Counted from the first letter of the stretch, positions 40,224 to 48,932 are shown. The stretch is DNA of 64,000 nucleotides from Thalassobaculum sp. OXR-137 (GCF_034377285.1 NZ_CP139715.1:2340001-2404000), one strand, 5' to 3'. The notes: generated from the sequence alone by a model not told the origin. A program made the numbers and translations.

Positions 40224-40841
40224 TCACCCCTCCATGATCTCCGCGACAGCGACATTCCCCGCATCGCCGCGGCCGCGCAGGCCGGCGGCCGCGGCGCCGA
40301 TATCCTCCGGCTTCTTGTTCTGGGCCATCTTCGACTTGGCTTCCAGCCGTTCCACCGGAAGCTCGAAGGCCAGCACGCCCTTGATCATCCGGGCCATCAG
40401 CCCGTCGCGCATCTTGTGGTGGGTCCAGGGCTTCTTCGGCGCCAGCGGAGCCTCGTGCTCGGCCGACAGGTCGGCCAGAAGATCGGTCGTATGCTCCGCC
40501 TCCGTCACCGCCTTCAGCCGGCCGGAGGCATGAACGGCAATGTAGTTCCAGGTCGGCACCTGGTCCGCGCTGGCGTACCAGTCGGGGGAGATATAGGCGT
40601 GCGGGCCGGTGAAGACGGCGGTGGCCGCCGCCCCCGACTCGATCAGCGCGACGATCGGATTGGCCCGGGCGACATGGCCGCGGATCGCCAGCTCGTCGCC
40701 GCGCGACTCCACCATCAGCGGCAGGTGGGTGATCTCGATGCCATCCCCCGCATGGGCGATCAGCACGGCGAACGCGTTCTCGCGCATGACCGCGAGGATG
40801 GCGTCGCGGTCCTCGAGGCGGAAGGCGGGAGGGATGTACAT
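40224..40841 (-). CDS. FMN-binding negative transcriptional regulator (PaiB family)
   Basis: The 205 residues have the split-barrel FMN-binding PaiB pattern: MYIPPAFR at the start, ITHLPLM, YISPDWY and ATWNYIAVH-like (TWNYIAVHASG), then EHEAPLAP near the C-terminus. PaiB of Bacillus represses sporulation and protease genes; in proteobacteria its role is not known. It is divergent from a MocR regulator, a common pairing that suggests control of one by the other. Confidence 0.9.
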   Translation of the reverse strand: MYIPPAFRLEDRDAILAVMRENAFAVLIAHAGDGIEITHLPLMVESRGDELAIRGHVARANPIVALIESGAAATAVFTGPHAYISPDWYASADQVPTWNYIAVHASGRLKAVTEAEHTTDLLADLSAEHEAPLAPKKPWTHHKMRDGLMARMIKGVLAFELPVERLEAKSKMAQNKKPEDIGAAAAGLRGRGDAGNVAVAEIMEG

Positions 40842-40930
40842 GGCGCGGCTCCGTACCGTTGGTCGGGTTGTCTACCGCTCTTTTGGTCGTATGATATGCA
40901 CCAAAGTCCGTTTCGATATGGGTCCAAGAG

Positions 40931-42421
40931 ATGGCCGATGCCTTGCCCGTCTGGGGTGTTTTCCAGCCCGACCGGGGCGATCCGACGCCGCTGCAGGAGC
41001 AGATCGCCGGGTTCTTCCGGCGCTCGATCGCCGAGGGACGGCTGCCGCCGGGCGCCCGGCTGCCGTCGAGCCGCCAGCTTGCCGACCAGCTCGTGGTCGC
41101 CCGCAACACGGTCAGCCTCGCCTATGAGCGGCTGACCGCGGAGGGCTACGTGGTTGGCCGGCGCGGCGGCGGCACGCGGGTGGCGCACGACCTGCCCGAT
41201 CTGAAGCCGCAGGTTCCGGCCCAGCCGGCCCCGGCCGTGCCGCAGGCGCCGGTGCGGCTGTCGCAGGCGGCGCAGAAGATGATGGCCGAGCGGGTCGGGA
41301 TCGGCGCGGTCGACGGTCCGCTGCAGCCGGGACGCCCGGGCCTGGACGCCTTCCCGGGGCGGGTCTGGGCGCGGCTGGCGGGGCGGTTCTGGCGCGAGAC
41401 GCCGGCTACCGCCTTCGGCTATGGCGATCCGGCCGGGTTCATCGACCTGCGCCTCGCGATCTCGCGCTATCTCGGCGCCTTCCGCGGGCTGATCGTCGAT
41501 CCGGACGCGCTGATCGTGACCTCCGGCGCCCAGCAGGCCATCGACCTGATCTCCCGCGCCCTGCTCGACCCGGACGATACTGCGGTGATCGAGGAACCCT
41601 GCTATCCCGGCCTGCGCGGCCCGATGGTGGCCACCGGCGCGCGGCTGGTGACGGTGCCGGTGGATGCCGACGGGCTCGACGTCGCCCGCGCTCGAGCGGC
41701 CGCTCCGGACGCCCGTCTGGTCACGGTCACCCCGACCCACCAGTTCCCGCTCGGCGTCACCCTGTCCCTGTCGCGCCGCCGCGCGCTGGTCGATTGGGCG
41801 ATGGGTGATCTCGCGACCGGCGGCGGACCGTTCGTCTTGGAGGACGACTACGACGGGGAGTTCCGCTACGCCGGCAAGCCGGTGCCGCCGCTGAAGGCGC
41901 TCGATGGCGCCGACCGCGTGCTCTATGTCGGCACCGTGTCGAAGGCCCTGGCGCCCTCCCTGCGGATCGGCTTCATCGCCGCCCCGCAGCGCCTGGTCGA
42001 TCCGCTGGTGCGGCTGCGCGGACATTTCGACCGGCAGCCGGCCCTGGACACCCAGGCGGTGCTGGCCCGGTTCCTGGACGAAGGGCACATGGCCGGCCAC
42101 CTGCGCCGGATGCGGACCCTCTATCGCGAGCGCCGCGACGCCCTGGCCGACGCGCTGGAGGCGGTGCTGGACAGCCGCTTCACCGTGGAGCGGCCGGAAA
42201 CCGGGATCAATCTGGTGGTGTCGCTGGAGGGCGGGCCGCAGGACCGGGTCGTCTGCGAGAAGGCGATGGCGCTCGGCGTGCGGCCGGCGCCGATCTCCGC
42301 GTATTTCCGCGATCCGACACGGCGCAACGGCCTGCTGGTCGGCTTCGCCTCGCTGCCACGGGCGCGCGCCCGCTGGGCGGCCGGATGCGTGAAGGCGGCC
42401 ATCGACGCCACCGCACGATAG
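40931..42421 (+). CDS. MocR-type regulator (GntR wHTH plus PLP aminotransferase domain, PdxR-like)
   Basis: The 496 residues begin with a GntR winged helix (about 15-80: PLQEQIAGFFRRSIAEGRLP) and continue as a fold-type I aminotransferase domain whose PLP lysine is K338 in TVSKALAPSLR. PLP-sensing MocR proteins such as PdxR control vitamin B6 and amino-acid genes. It is divergent from the PaiB gene and has been placed between ihfB and lapA. Its 3' end converges with ihfB. Confidence 0.93.
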   Translation: MADALPVWGVFQPDRGDPTPLQEQIAGFFRRSIAEGRLPPGARLPSSRQLADQLVVARNTVSLAYERLTAEGYVVGRRGGGTRVAHDLPDLKPQVPAQPAPAVPQAPVRLSQAAQKMMAERVGIGAVDGPLQPGRPGLDAFPGRVWARLAGRFWRETPATAFGYGDPAGFIDLRLAISRYLGAFRGLIVDPDALIVTSGAQQAIDLISRALLDPDDTAVIEEPCYPGLRGPMVATGARLVTVPVDADGLDVARARAAAPDARLVTVTPTHQFPLGVTLSLSRRRALVDWAMGDLATGGGPFVLEDDYDGEFRYAGKPVPPLKALDGADRVLYVGTVSKALAPSLRIGFIAAPQRLVDPLVRLRGHFDRQPALDTQAVLARFLDEGHMAGHLRRMRTLYRERRDALADALEAVLDSRFTVERPETGINLVVSLEGGPQDRVVCEKAMALGVRPAPISAYFRDPTRRNGLLVGFASLPRARARWAAGCVKAAIDATAR

Positions 42422-42472
42422 GCGGCCTGGCCGGGCATGGTCCGGGGGACGGCTTCGGAGGAGTGTCGGAAG

Positions 42473-42496
42473 AAAAATCCCGGATCGGATCCGGGA
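42473..42496 (-). terminator. Intrinsic terminator of ihfB
   Basis: On the minus strand CCCGGA-TCCGA-TCCGGG is followed by ATTTTTC, seven bases after the ihfB stop. Confidence 0.6.
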
Positions 42497-42502
42497 GCAG
42501 GG

Positions 42503-42784
42503 TCAGTCGGTATTCAGCTTCTCGCGGAGCAGTTTGCCGGTCTTGAAGAACGGCACCGCCTTGCTGTCCACCTTCACGGATTCGCCGGTGCGGGGGTTGC
42601 GCCCCACCCGGGCCTCGCGCTGTTTGACGGAGAAGGCGCCGAAACCGCGCAATTCGACCCGGTCGCCCCGGGCCAGCGCTTCGGCAATCTCCTCGAACAC
42701 CGTGGAGACGATCCGTTCGATGTCGCGCTGGAAGAGATGCGGGTTCGCCTCAGCCAGGCGCGCAATCAGTTCGGACTTGGTCAT
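42503..42784 (-). CDS. ihfB: Integration host factor subunit beta
   Basis: IHF is a nucleoid DNA-bending heterodimer. ATG 42784 gives 93 residues of the DNABII fold: [12 protein letters not shown], then [23 protein letters not shown], and the DNA-intercalating arm [12 protein letters not shown], followed by [13 protein letters not shown]. The longer open frame above it is not coding. It follows rpsA (in the aroA-cmk-rpsA-ihfB order) but is separated from it by a strong terminator, so it may have its own promoter in 42785-42941. Confidence 0.97.
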   Translation of the reverse strand: MTKSELIARLAEANPHLFQRDIERIVSTVFEEIAEALARGDRVELRGFGAFSVKQREARVGRNPRTGESVKVDSKAVPFFKTGKLLREKLNTD

Positions 42785-42941
42785 GATTCCGAGCCTCCGC
42801 GAGGTCAAATCGCGAAGCGGCTGGCACGTACCAAGTCGGCGCACCCTTCCGCCCCATCGAAAATGTGCCAGTGCTACCGGGTAGCGTCAAGTCTAAGTAT
42901 CTCTAATAGAACCATTTTCGCCTACTCATATTGAGTGGGGC

Positions 42942-42976
42942 AAAAAAACAGGGCCGCCCGCGATGCGGACGGCCCC
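42942..42976 (-). terminator. Intrinsic terminator of rpsA
   Basis: On the minus strand GGGCCGTCCGC pairs with GCGGGCGGCCC around ATC, followed after TG by seven T's. It ends the rpsA transcript before ihfB. Confidence 0.85.
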
Positions 42977-43006
42977 AATTTGATACGTTTTCGAACGGAA
43001 GCGGGC

Positions 43007-44710
43007 TTATTCGTCGCCCTTTGCCGCCTCTTCGCGCTGCTTGAGCGCCGCACCCAGGATGTCGCCCAGGCTGGCACCGCTATCGGACGAACCGAATTCC
43101 TGCATCGCCTTCTTCTCCTCCTCGACCTCACGGGCCTTGATGGAGAGGGTCAGCTTGCGGGTCTTGTTGTCGATGTTGGTGACCTTGGCGTCGACCTTCT
43201 CGTCCACGGCGAAACGCTCGGGGCGCTGCTCGGAACGATCACGCGACAGCTCGGCCTTCCGGATAAACCCGGTCATGCCTTCGCCGACGCTGACTTCGAT
43301 GCCGCCATCGGTGATCTGGGTTACCGTGCAGGTCACGACCGCGCCCTTGCGGACGCCGGCGGAACCGGCTTCGAACGGATCGGTGGTCAGCTGCTTGATG
43401 CCGAGCGAGATGCGCTCCTTCTCGACGTCGACGTCCAGGACCTTGGCGCGAACCATGTCGCCCTTCTTGTAGGTCTGGATCGCCTCTTCGCCCGGGGTGT
43501 CCCAGTCGATGTCGGAGAGGTGCACCATGCCGTCGATCTCGCCAGGCAGGCCGATGAACAGGCCGAACTCGGTGATGTTCTTGACCTCGCCCTCGAGCTC
43601 GGTGCCCGCCGGGTACTTCTCGACGAAGTCTTCCCACGGGTTGCCCAGGCACTGCTTGAGGCCAAGCGAGATGCGGCGCTTGTTCGGATCGACGTCCAGG
43701 ATCATCACCTCGACCTCCTGGGAGGTGGAGACGATCTTGCCCGGATGGACGTTCTTCTTGGTCCAGCTCATCTCGGAGACGTGGACCAGGCCCTCGATCC
43801 CCGGCTGCAGCTCCACGAAGGCGCCGTAGTCGGTGATGTTGGTGACGCGACCGGTGAACTTCGTGCCGACCGGGTAGCGCAGCTCCACGCCTTCCCACGG
43901 ATCCGCCTCGAGCTGCTTCATGCCGAGGGAGATACGCTGGGTTTCCGGGTTGAAGCGGATCACCTGGACCTTCACGGTCTGGCCGATCTGCAGGGCCTCG
44001 GTCGGGTGGTTGATGCGGCGCCACGCGATGTCGGTGACGTGCAGCAGGCCGTCGACGCCGCCCAGGTCAACGAACGCACCGTAGTCGGTGATGTTCTTGA
44101 CCACGCCCTGGAGGACCATGCCCTCCTTGAGCGAAGCGACCAGCTCGCTGCGGGCTTCGGCGCGGCTCTCTTCGAGAACGGCACGGCGCGAAACCACGAT
44201 GTTGCCGCGGCGGCGATCCATCTTGAGGATCTGGAACGGCTGCGGGGTGCCCATGAGCGGACCGATGTCGCGCACCGGACGGATGTCCACCTGGGAGCCC
44301 GGCAGGAACGCCACGGCGCCCGACAGGTCGACGGTGAAGCCGCCCTTGACGCGCGAGAAGATCACGCCGGTGACCCGCTCGTTGTCGTTGAACGCCCGCT
44401 CCAGCGCGGCCCAGGCCTCTTCGCGGCGAGCCTTGTCGCGGCTCAGCATCGCTTCGCCGTTGCGGTCCTCGAGGCGCTCGACATAGACCTCGACTTCGTC
44501 GCCCGGCTTCAGCTCGGCCTTCTGGCCCGGGGCGGCAAATTCCTTAAGCGCGACGCGGCCCTCGGACTTGAGGCCGACATCGATCAGTGCGTAGTCGTTC
44601 TCCACCTCGACGACGATGCCTTTGACGACACTGCCTTCGATCGAGGTGACCTGGCCGAACGACTCCTCCAGCATGGATTCGAATTCGTCGGCGTAAGCGG
44701 CTTCAGCCAT
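43007..44710 (-). CDS. rpsA: 30S ribosomal protein S1
   Basis: S1 brings mRNA to the small subunit. The 567 residues contain six S1 OB-fold repeats; the middle ones show the clear pattern GxVKNITDYGAFVDLGGVDGLLHVTDI (about 200-225), then RVTNITDYGAFVELQPGIEGLVHVSEM, and GEVKNITEFGLFIGL. A lysine/glutamate tail follows the last repeat. ATG 44710 follows GAGGAGAAC. It lies downstream of cmk in the conserved aroA-cmk-rpsA order; the 242-base leader may carry feedback control of rpsA. Confidence 0.98.
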   Translation of the reverse strand: MAEAAYADEFESMLEESFGQVTSIEGSVVKGIVVEVENDYALIDVGLKSEGRVALKEFAAPGQKAELKPGDEVEVYVERLEDRNGEAMLSRDKARREEAWAALERAFNDNERVTGVIFSRVKGGFTVDLSGAVAFLPGSQVDIRPVRDIGPLMGTPQPFQILKMDRRRGNIVVSRRAVLEESRAEARSELVASLKEGMVLQGVVKNITDYGAFVDLGGVDGLLHVTDIAWRRINHPTEALQIGQTVKVQVIRFNPETQRISLGMKQLEADPWEGVELRYPVGTKFTGRVTNITDYGAFVELQPGIEGLVHVSEMSWTKKNVHPGKIVSTSQEVEVMILDVDPNKRRISLGLKQCLGNPWEDFVEKYPAGTELEGEVKNITEFGLFIGLPGEIDGMVHLSDIDWDTPGEEAIQTYKKGDMVRAKVLDVDVEKERISLGIKQLTTDPFEAGSAGVRKGAVVTCTVTQITDGGIEVSVGEGMTGFIRKAELSRDRSEQRPERFAVDEKVDAKVTNIDNKTRKLTLSIKAREVEEEKKAMQEFGSSDSGASLGDILGAALKQREEAAKGDE

Positions 44711-44952
44711 TAGTTCTCCTCAGAAACACGTATACGGACCATGGCCCAACGGGTCGGGCGTCATGTCCGGTTAGCGGCGGCTTGCGATGTCTGGATCGAA
44801 TCTTCATCTGCGGCCATATCGGCCGTCGGGAAGATCATGTGCCCGATCCTTCGCGGGCGGCCCGACTCTCCTGTGTCGGGCATCGACCGAATTCCGCGGC
44901 CGCCGGGTTGGTTGACATATGCCGGTCCTCCCTCCTGGAGGCGACCGGCGCC

Positions 44953-45579
44953 TTACTTCGTTCCTGCCGCCTCGATAACGGCGAGCGCACGCTTCAAAAC
45001 GTCCGACGGCGAGAGATCCGAGGTATCGATCTCGACGGCATCGTCGGCCTTGCGCATCGGAGCATCGGCTCGACCCGCATCACGTGCGTCCCGCGCCTCA
45101 ATATCGGCGAGAACGCGCGCATATATACTGGCCTCGCCCCGCTCTAGCAACTCCTGATGTCTGCGGGTCGCCCGCACGGCCGCCGAGGCGGTCACGAACA
45201 GCTTCACCTCGGCCTCGGGCACGACGACCGTCCCGACGTCCCGTCCGTCAAGCACCGCGCCCGGCGGGCGGTGGGCGAAATCGCGCTGGAAATCCAGCAG
45301 GGCGGCCCGCACGGCGGGGATCGCGGCGACCTTGGAGGAGGCGGAGCCGACCTCGGCCGAGCGCAGGTCGGGGCTGTCCAGGATCGCGGTGTCGAGCGAC
45401 CGGGCGGCCCGCTCGGCCGCGGCCGGGTCCTCCGGATCGCCGCCGGCCCGCAGGACCGCCAGGGCGGTGGCGCGGTACAGCGCGCCGGTGTCCAGGTGCG
45501 GGTAGCCCAGATGGGCGGCCAGCGCCTTGGACAGGGTGCCCTTGCCGGCCCCGGCCGGACCGTCGATGGCGACGATCAT
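44953..45579 (-). CDS. cmk: Cytidylate kinase
   Basis: Cmk phosphorylates CMP and dCMP. ATG 45579 overlaps the aroA stop by four bases (ATGA) and gives 208 residues with Walker [11 protein letters not shown] (about 6-15), [18 protein letters not shown] and the [10 protein letters not shown] lid segment. The open frame above it is an aroA shadow. It is followed by rpsA. Confidence 0.97.
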   Translation of the reverse strand: MIVAIDGPAGAGKGTLSKALAAHLGYPHLDTGALYRATALAVLRAGGDPEDPAAAERAARSLDTAILDSPDLRSAEVGSASSKVAAIPAVRAALLDFQRDFAHRPPGAVLDGRDVGTVVVPEAEVKLFVTASAAVRATRRHQELLERGEASIYARVLADIEARDARDAGRADAPMRKADDAVEIDTSDLSPSDVLKRALAVIEAAGTK

Positions 45580-46904
45580 GCCCCGGTCCCGATCGCGGCC
45601 CCGGCGCCGTTCATCAGATCCTTGAAGCCGGGGAAGGAGGTGGCGATGGCGGCCTCGTCGTCGATGGCGACAGCCTCGCCGGAGACCATGCCGAGAACCA
45701 GGAAGGCCATGGCGATGCGGTGGTCGAGATCGACCGCGATGGTCGCCCCGCCCGCCACGCCGTTGCTCGCGCCGTGCACGGTGAGGTCGTCGCCGTCCAC
45801 CTCCACCCGGGCGCCGCAGGCGGTCAGGCCGGTGGCGGTGGCGGCGAGCCGGTCGCTCTCCTTCACCCGCAGCTCGTCCAGGCCGCGCATGATCGTGGTG
45901 CCCTCGGCATGGGCGGCGGCGACGGCCAGGATCGGGTACTCGTCGATCATCGACGGCGCCCGCTCGGCCGGCACGTCGATCCCCTTCAGGAGGGAATGGC
46001 GCACGACCAGGTCGGCCACCGGCTCGCCGGCCTCGATCCGCTTGTTGGTCAGCTCGATATCGGCGCCCATCTCCAGCAGCGTCTCGAACAGGCCGAAGCG
46101 CAGCGGGTTGGTGCCCACCCCCGGCAGCAGCAGCTCGGAGCCCTCGACCAGCAGGGCGGCGACGGCGGGGAAGGCGGCGGATGAGGGGTCGGCGGGTACG
46201 ATCACCGGCCGGCCGGTCAGCTCCGGTTCGCCCACCACGGTGATGCGGCGGCCCTCGGCGGTGTCCTCCACCCGGACCTCGGCGCCGAAATGGCGCAGCA
46301 TGGTCTCGGTGTGGTCGCGGGTCCATTTCGGCTCGATCACGGTGGTCTCGCCCGGCGCGGCCAGACCGGCCAGCAGGATCGCCGACTTCACCTGGGCGGA
46401 GGCGACCGGCAGGGTGTAGGTGATCGGGGTCAGCGTTTCCGGACCGGTGACCGCCAGCGGCGGCCGGCCGCCGTCGCGCGAGACGATCTTCACCCCCATC
46501 TGGGCCAGCGGCGCACCGACCCGGCCCATGGGCCGGCGGCGCAGGGAGCCGTCGCCGGTGAAGAAGGTGGTGATCGGCTGGCCCGCCGCCGTGCCCATCA
46601 GCAGGCGCATGCCGGTCCCGGCATTGCCGCAGTCGATGACGTCCGCCGGTTCGTCCAGGCCGCCGACCCCGCGTCCGACCACGCGCCAGCTTCCCGGACC
46701 GAGATGCTCGACGGTGGCGCCGAACGCCCGCATGGCGGCGGCGGTGGCCAGGACGTCCTCGCCTTCCAGCAGCCCTTCGATGGTGGTCTCGCCGACCGCC
46801 AGGCCGCCGAGAATCAGCGAGCGGTGCGAGATCGACTTGTCGCCGGGAATGCGCAGAGTCCCCGTCAGCGGACGGGCACGCGACGAGATCAGCGGCTGCG
46901 GCAT
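45576..46904 (-). CDS. aroA: 3-phosphoshikimate 1-carboxyvinyltransferase (EPSP synthase)
   Basis: AroA makes EPSP for aromatic amino acids. ATG 46904 (GGAG nine bases before) gives 442 residues and puts the conserved [15 protein letters not shown] near the N-terminus; the longer frame to 46958 has no ribosome site. Further motifs are GNAGTGMRL and the C-terminal [10 protein letters not shown]. The K in GDKSISHR and the GNAGT loop belong to the PEP and shikimate-phosphate sites. It heads the aroA-cmk run with cmk overlapping its end. Confidence 0.97.
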   Translation of the reverse strand: MPQPLISSRARPLTGTLRIPGDKSISHRSLILGGLAVGETTIEGLLEGEDVLATAAAMRAFGATVEHLGPGSWRVVGRGVGGLDEPADVIDCGNAGTGMRLLMGTAAGQPITTFFTGDGSLRRRPMGRVGAPLAQMGVKIVSRDGGRPPLAVTGPETLTPITYTLPVASAQVKSAILLAGLAAPGETTVIEPKWTRDHTETMLRHFGAEVRVEDTAEGRRITVVGEPELTGRPVIVPADPSSAAFPAVAALLVEGSELLLPGVGTNPLRFGLFETLLEMGADIELTNKRIEAGEPVADLVVRHSLLKGIDVPAERAPSMIDEYPILAVAAAHAEGTTIMRGLDELRVKESDRLAATATGLTACGARVEVDGDDLTVHGASNGVAGGATIAVDLDHRIAMAFLVLGMVSGEAVAIDDEAAIATSFPGFKDLMNGAGAAIGTGA

Positions 46905-47098
46905 GGGACGGGTCTCCGGCGGGCAGTTGAAGCGGAACGGTTCGGTCCGGGCGGTCATATCATGCCCGTTTGTCTGCCGCGAGCCGTGCCGGTCGCGTCT
47001 AGATCACGGACGCGTCGCGCGGCCGACACGATATAAATATCATCCGGCCCGGCCGTGCGGGGTGCACAGGCCGGCGGTTATGCATTAAACGGGGGACG

Positions 47099-47135
47099 GT
47101 CTCGGCATTACTTACGATCCCGAGACGCATTTTTC
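47099..47135 (+). terminator. Possible small terminator hairpin
   Basis: GTCTCGG (47099-47105) pairs with CCGAGAC (47120-47126) across a 14-base loop and is followed by GCATTTTT. It points to the right strand, so it could end a short transcript from the 47000-47100 region; none is proven. Confidence 0.3.
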
Positions 47136-47190
47136 CGGCTGCGGGATGGCATATTTGGAGCGACCCGGCGAGGGGTCGGCAAATTTGCCT

Positions 47191-47220
47191 TTGACATGGT
47201 TTGGCTATCGTGGATATTCC
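47191..47220 (+). promoter_or_regulatory. Sigma-70 promoter of the zinc-ribbon gene
   Basis: TTGACA (47191-47196), an 18-base spacer and TATTCC (47215-47220), about 50 bases before GTG 47271. Confidence 0.55.
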
Positions 47221-47270
47221 CGCGCCACACCGTAAAGGTAGGTTTCTGATGAAGCGACGCGGAGTTGACC

Positions 47271-47699
47271 GTGGCGAAGCCTGAATGGGGAATCAAGCGG
47301 GTCTGTCAGTCCTGCGGCGCTCGGTACTATGACCTTGAGCGTCTGCCGATCGTCTGTCCGGCCTGCGATACGCCATACGATCCGGAAGCGGTTCTGAAGA
47401 GCCGTCGGACCCGTGCCCTTCCGCCTGAAGAGAAGCCGAAGAAGCGTCCCGTGGACGACGAGGCGGAGGATCAGGAGACGGAGGACGACGAGGACATCGA
47501 AGAAGAGGAGGAGGAAGACCTTCTCGACGACGATGTGCCCGTCGATGACGAGGACGAGGAAGAAAGCGACGTCGTGAAGAAGCGTACCGTCGTCGATCCG
47601 CTCGCGGCCGATGACGACGATGACGACGAGCTCCTCCCGGACGATGACGAGGACGACGAGCTGCCGCTCGACGACGACGAGGACGACGAAACTAAATGA
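47271..47699 (+). CDS. Zinc-ribbon protein with hyper-acidic tail (TIGR02300/FYDLN type)
   Basis: GTG 47271 with GGAG six bases before is preferred to the TTG two codons earlier. The 142 residues have a zinc ribbon made of C12, C15, C29 and C32, enclosing YYDLE (the FYDLN-type motif, here with Y for F and E for N). From about residue 60 the protein is almost only D and E with a few K, R, V, L, the usual tail of this alphaproteobacterial family. Function is unknown; the composition suggests a nucleic-acid mimic or metal buffer, which is guesswork. Confidence 0.9.
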   Translation: MAKPEWGIKRVCQSCGARYYDLERLPIVCPACDTPYDPEAVLKSRRTRALPPEEKPKKRPVDDEAEDQETEDDEDIEEEEEEDLLDDDVPVDDEDEEESDVVKKRTVVDPLAADDDDDDELLPDDDEDDELPLDDDEDDETK

Positions 47700-47719
47700 T
47701 TTTTTGTGCCGCTAACCTC

Positions 47720-47748
47720 TTGATCTTCGTAAAACGAGGGGATAGATA
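47720..47748 (+). promoter_or_regulatory. Promoter of the tRNA-Ala gene
   Basis: TTGATC (47720-47725), a 17-base spacer and TAGATA (47743-47748) lie 40 bases before the mature tRNA 5' end. Confidence 0.6.
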
Positions 47749-47787
47749 AGCGGCCTCCGGCGGCACCCAGAGCCGCCTGCGAGACAC

Positions 47788-47863
<76 letters not shown>

Positions 47864-47887
47864 CTTCCAAGACGTTGAATACAAAGC

Positions 47888-47915
47888 AAAAGGGCCGCTG
47901 TTGGGCGGCCCTTTT
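47888..47915 (+). terminator. Intrinsic terminator after tRNA-Ala
   Basis: AAAAGGGCCGC pairs perfectly with GCGGCCCTTTT around TGTTGG; the A and T arms make it work in both directions, so it also ends the phage late transcript that comes from the right. Confidence 0.85.
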
Positions 47916-47954
47916 CTTGTGCGTCATACAGGCGATCGGGGCATTAACCGGGCG

Positions 47955-48137
47955 TTAAAGCGGGCCCTTCGCCTTGGCCTTGGCGCTGTCCCAGATACGC
48001 CTAACCTCGTCTTCCGGCATTCCGCGGCCGGGCCACATAGCCTCGCTGAGCCAAGAGAGGGCTCTAGGCCCATTCCATGTGCCGTCCGGGTTGGCCGCTG
48101 CCTCTTCGAGCGCCCTTGCCTTCCTTGGGTCGCTCAC
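47955..48137 (-). CDS. Small phage protein, 60 residues, unknown
   Basis: The last gene of the late operon codes for a soluble protein rich in W, R, A and P (TWNGPRALSWLSEAMWPGRGM) with a charged C-terminus. Its ATG overlaps the stop of the 94-residue gene before it by four bases (ATGA). I do not recognise it. Being adjacent to the lysis genes, it may have a late or lysogenic accessory role, which the sequence does not show. Confidence 0.65.
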   Translation of the reverse strand: MSDPRKARALEEAAANPDGTWNGPRALSWLSEAMWPGRGMPEDEVRRIWDSAKAKAKGPL

Positions 48138-48418
48138 GGCAGCTTTCCTTTCCTCAGTGGCAGGGTCTCCTCCAGCACCTTCGTAGGAACGCCGGCCTTG
48201 GCGTTGGCCATGCGGATCTGCCGGATGATGCTCTCCTCGTTCTCGCCCCAGAACACCTCGTCCAGGACGCCCTGGGTGCCGATCTGTAACGGGGAATTGT
48301 AGATCGCTTGCCGCAACGATGGCGGCAGCTCGTCCAGGGCCTCCATCTCGGCGGACGCCAGGACCTTCCTGGCTCCGGCCACTCCGTTACCGCTGGCCAC
48401 AAGCCGCCCCCATCGCAT
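48134..48418 (-). CDS. Small phage protein, 94 residues, unknown
   Basis: ATG 48418 lies inside the last 32 bases of the o-spanin gene in another frame, and the stop overlaps the next gene. The body (LPPSLRQAIYNSPLQIGTQG, then IIRQIRMANAKAGVP) looks helical and soluble, with no signal peptide. I do not recognise the family. It could be a moron-type accessory gene behind the lysis cassette. Confidence 0.65.
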   Translation of the reverse strand: MRWGRLVASGNGVAGARKVLASAEMEALDELPPSLRQAIYNSPLQIGTQGVLDEVFWGENEESIIRQIRMANAKAGVPTKVLEETLPLRKGKLP

Positions 48419-48602
48419 CGTTCAGGTCGTTCAACCCCACGGCCGTCGCCGGCGTGTCCTGCCGGGACGGCCAGAGCACGTAGCTCCGCCACGTCAGGCA
48501 CCCCGCGTCGCCGCTAGTCGCGGTACCGAAGCACCCGGTCAGGATCAGCGCGAGCCCGATCAACGGCATCGTGCGCTGCGCTCTGTCGATCAGCCGTTTC
48601 AT
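48387..48602 (-). CDS. o-spanin (Rz1-like lipoprotein)
   Basis: The 71-residue product has a basic n-region, a hydrophobic stretch and a lipobox (LILTGC, C24), so it is an outer-membrane lipoprotein. It begins inside the i-spanin gene in another frame and extends past its end, the classical overlapping Rz/Rz1 layout. The mature part is short and contains two further cysteines. With the i-spanin it would fuse inner and outer membranes at lysis. Assignment rests on layout and lipobox, not on sequence identity. Confidence 0.75.
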   Translation of the reverse strand: MKRLIDRAQRTMPLIGLALILTGCFGTATSGDAGCLTWRSYVLWPSRQDTPATAVGLNDLNDAMGAACGQR

Positions 48603-48723
48603 CCGCGTCCTCCGCTCTCTGCCGATCCGCTCCTGCCTTGAGGAGCTGGTTGTCCCTGAGCCAGCCCGCGATCCTGTCAGCGAACCTCGCCAGCACGAGC
48701 ACGAGCTGCGCCCAGGTCAACAT
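48514..48723 (-). CDS. i-spanin (Rz-like)
   Basis: ATG 48723 is two bases after the holin stop. The 69-residue product has an N-terminal hydrophobic helix (MLTWAQLVLVLARFADRIAGWL) and then a charged coiled-coil tail (RQRAEDADETADRQSAAHDAVDRA), as inner-membrane spanins do, only shorter than lambda Rz. The o-spanin gene overlaps its 3' half in another frame. Confidence 0.7.
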   Translation of the reverse strand: MLTWAQLVLVLARFADRIAGWLRDNQLLKAGADRQRAEDADETADRQSAAHDAVDRARADPDRVLRYRD

Positions 48724-48725
48724 GG

Positions 48726-48902
48726 TCAGGTCTCGTTCGGCACGGCCCACACGCCGAAGGCGGTCAGCAGCGGCACGACGGCCTCAAGGGCCTGATCGGC
48801 GGTGACGCCGACGAGGAGGTCCAGCGGGTAGACCTGCTGGATGATCACGAGCGCGGCCCCGACCAGGGCGACGATCAGCTTGCGGTACGGGCGGAGGTTC
48901 AT
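48726..48902 (-). CDS. Holin-like small membrane protein, 58 residues
   Basis: ATG 48902, TGA 48726. The product starts MNLRPYRKLIVALVGAALV and has two hydrophobic segments (about 9-23 and 39-54) joined by a short acidic turn (YPLDLLVGVTADQA), ending VWAVPNET. Such small two-segment proteins with an N-terminal RPYRK are typical phage holins of podo- and siphophages, which open the inner membrane for the lysozyme. It lies directly before the spanin pair. At 58 codons it is easily missed. Confidence 0.8.
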   Translation of the reverse strand: MNLRPYRKLIVALVGAALVIIQQVYPLDLLVGVTADQALEAVVPLLTAFGVWAVPNET

Positions 48903-48932
48903 GGGGTTGGGTCTCCTGTGTCTGGGGGCCGG

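Larger units (their letters stand above)
46905..47270. other. 366-base divergent intergenic region
   Basis: This gap separates aroA from the divergent zinc-ribbon gene. It holds a GATAT-AA-ATATC repeat (47030-47041) in an A/T-rich patch that could be part of the aroA promoter, a hairpin with a T-run at 47099-47135, and a good sigma-70 promoter at 47191-47220 for the zinc-ribbon gene. No gene is supported in it. Confidence 0.5.

Noticed and set aside
40224-42421. Insertion sequence carrying the PaiB/MocR pair
   Set aside because: No transposase, target duplication or flanking terminal repeats on both sides; only one inverted repeat at one edge.
42935-44713. 592-codon plus-strand frame opposite rpsA
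   Set aside because: Antisense shadow of S1 repeats; its apparent repeats mirror those of rpsA.
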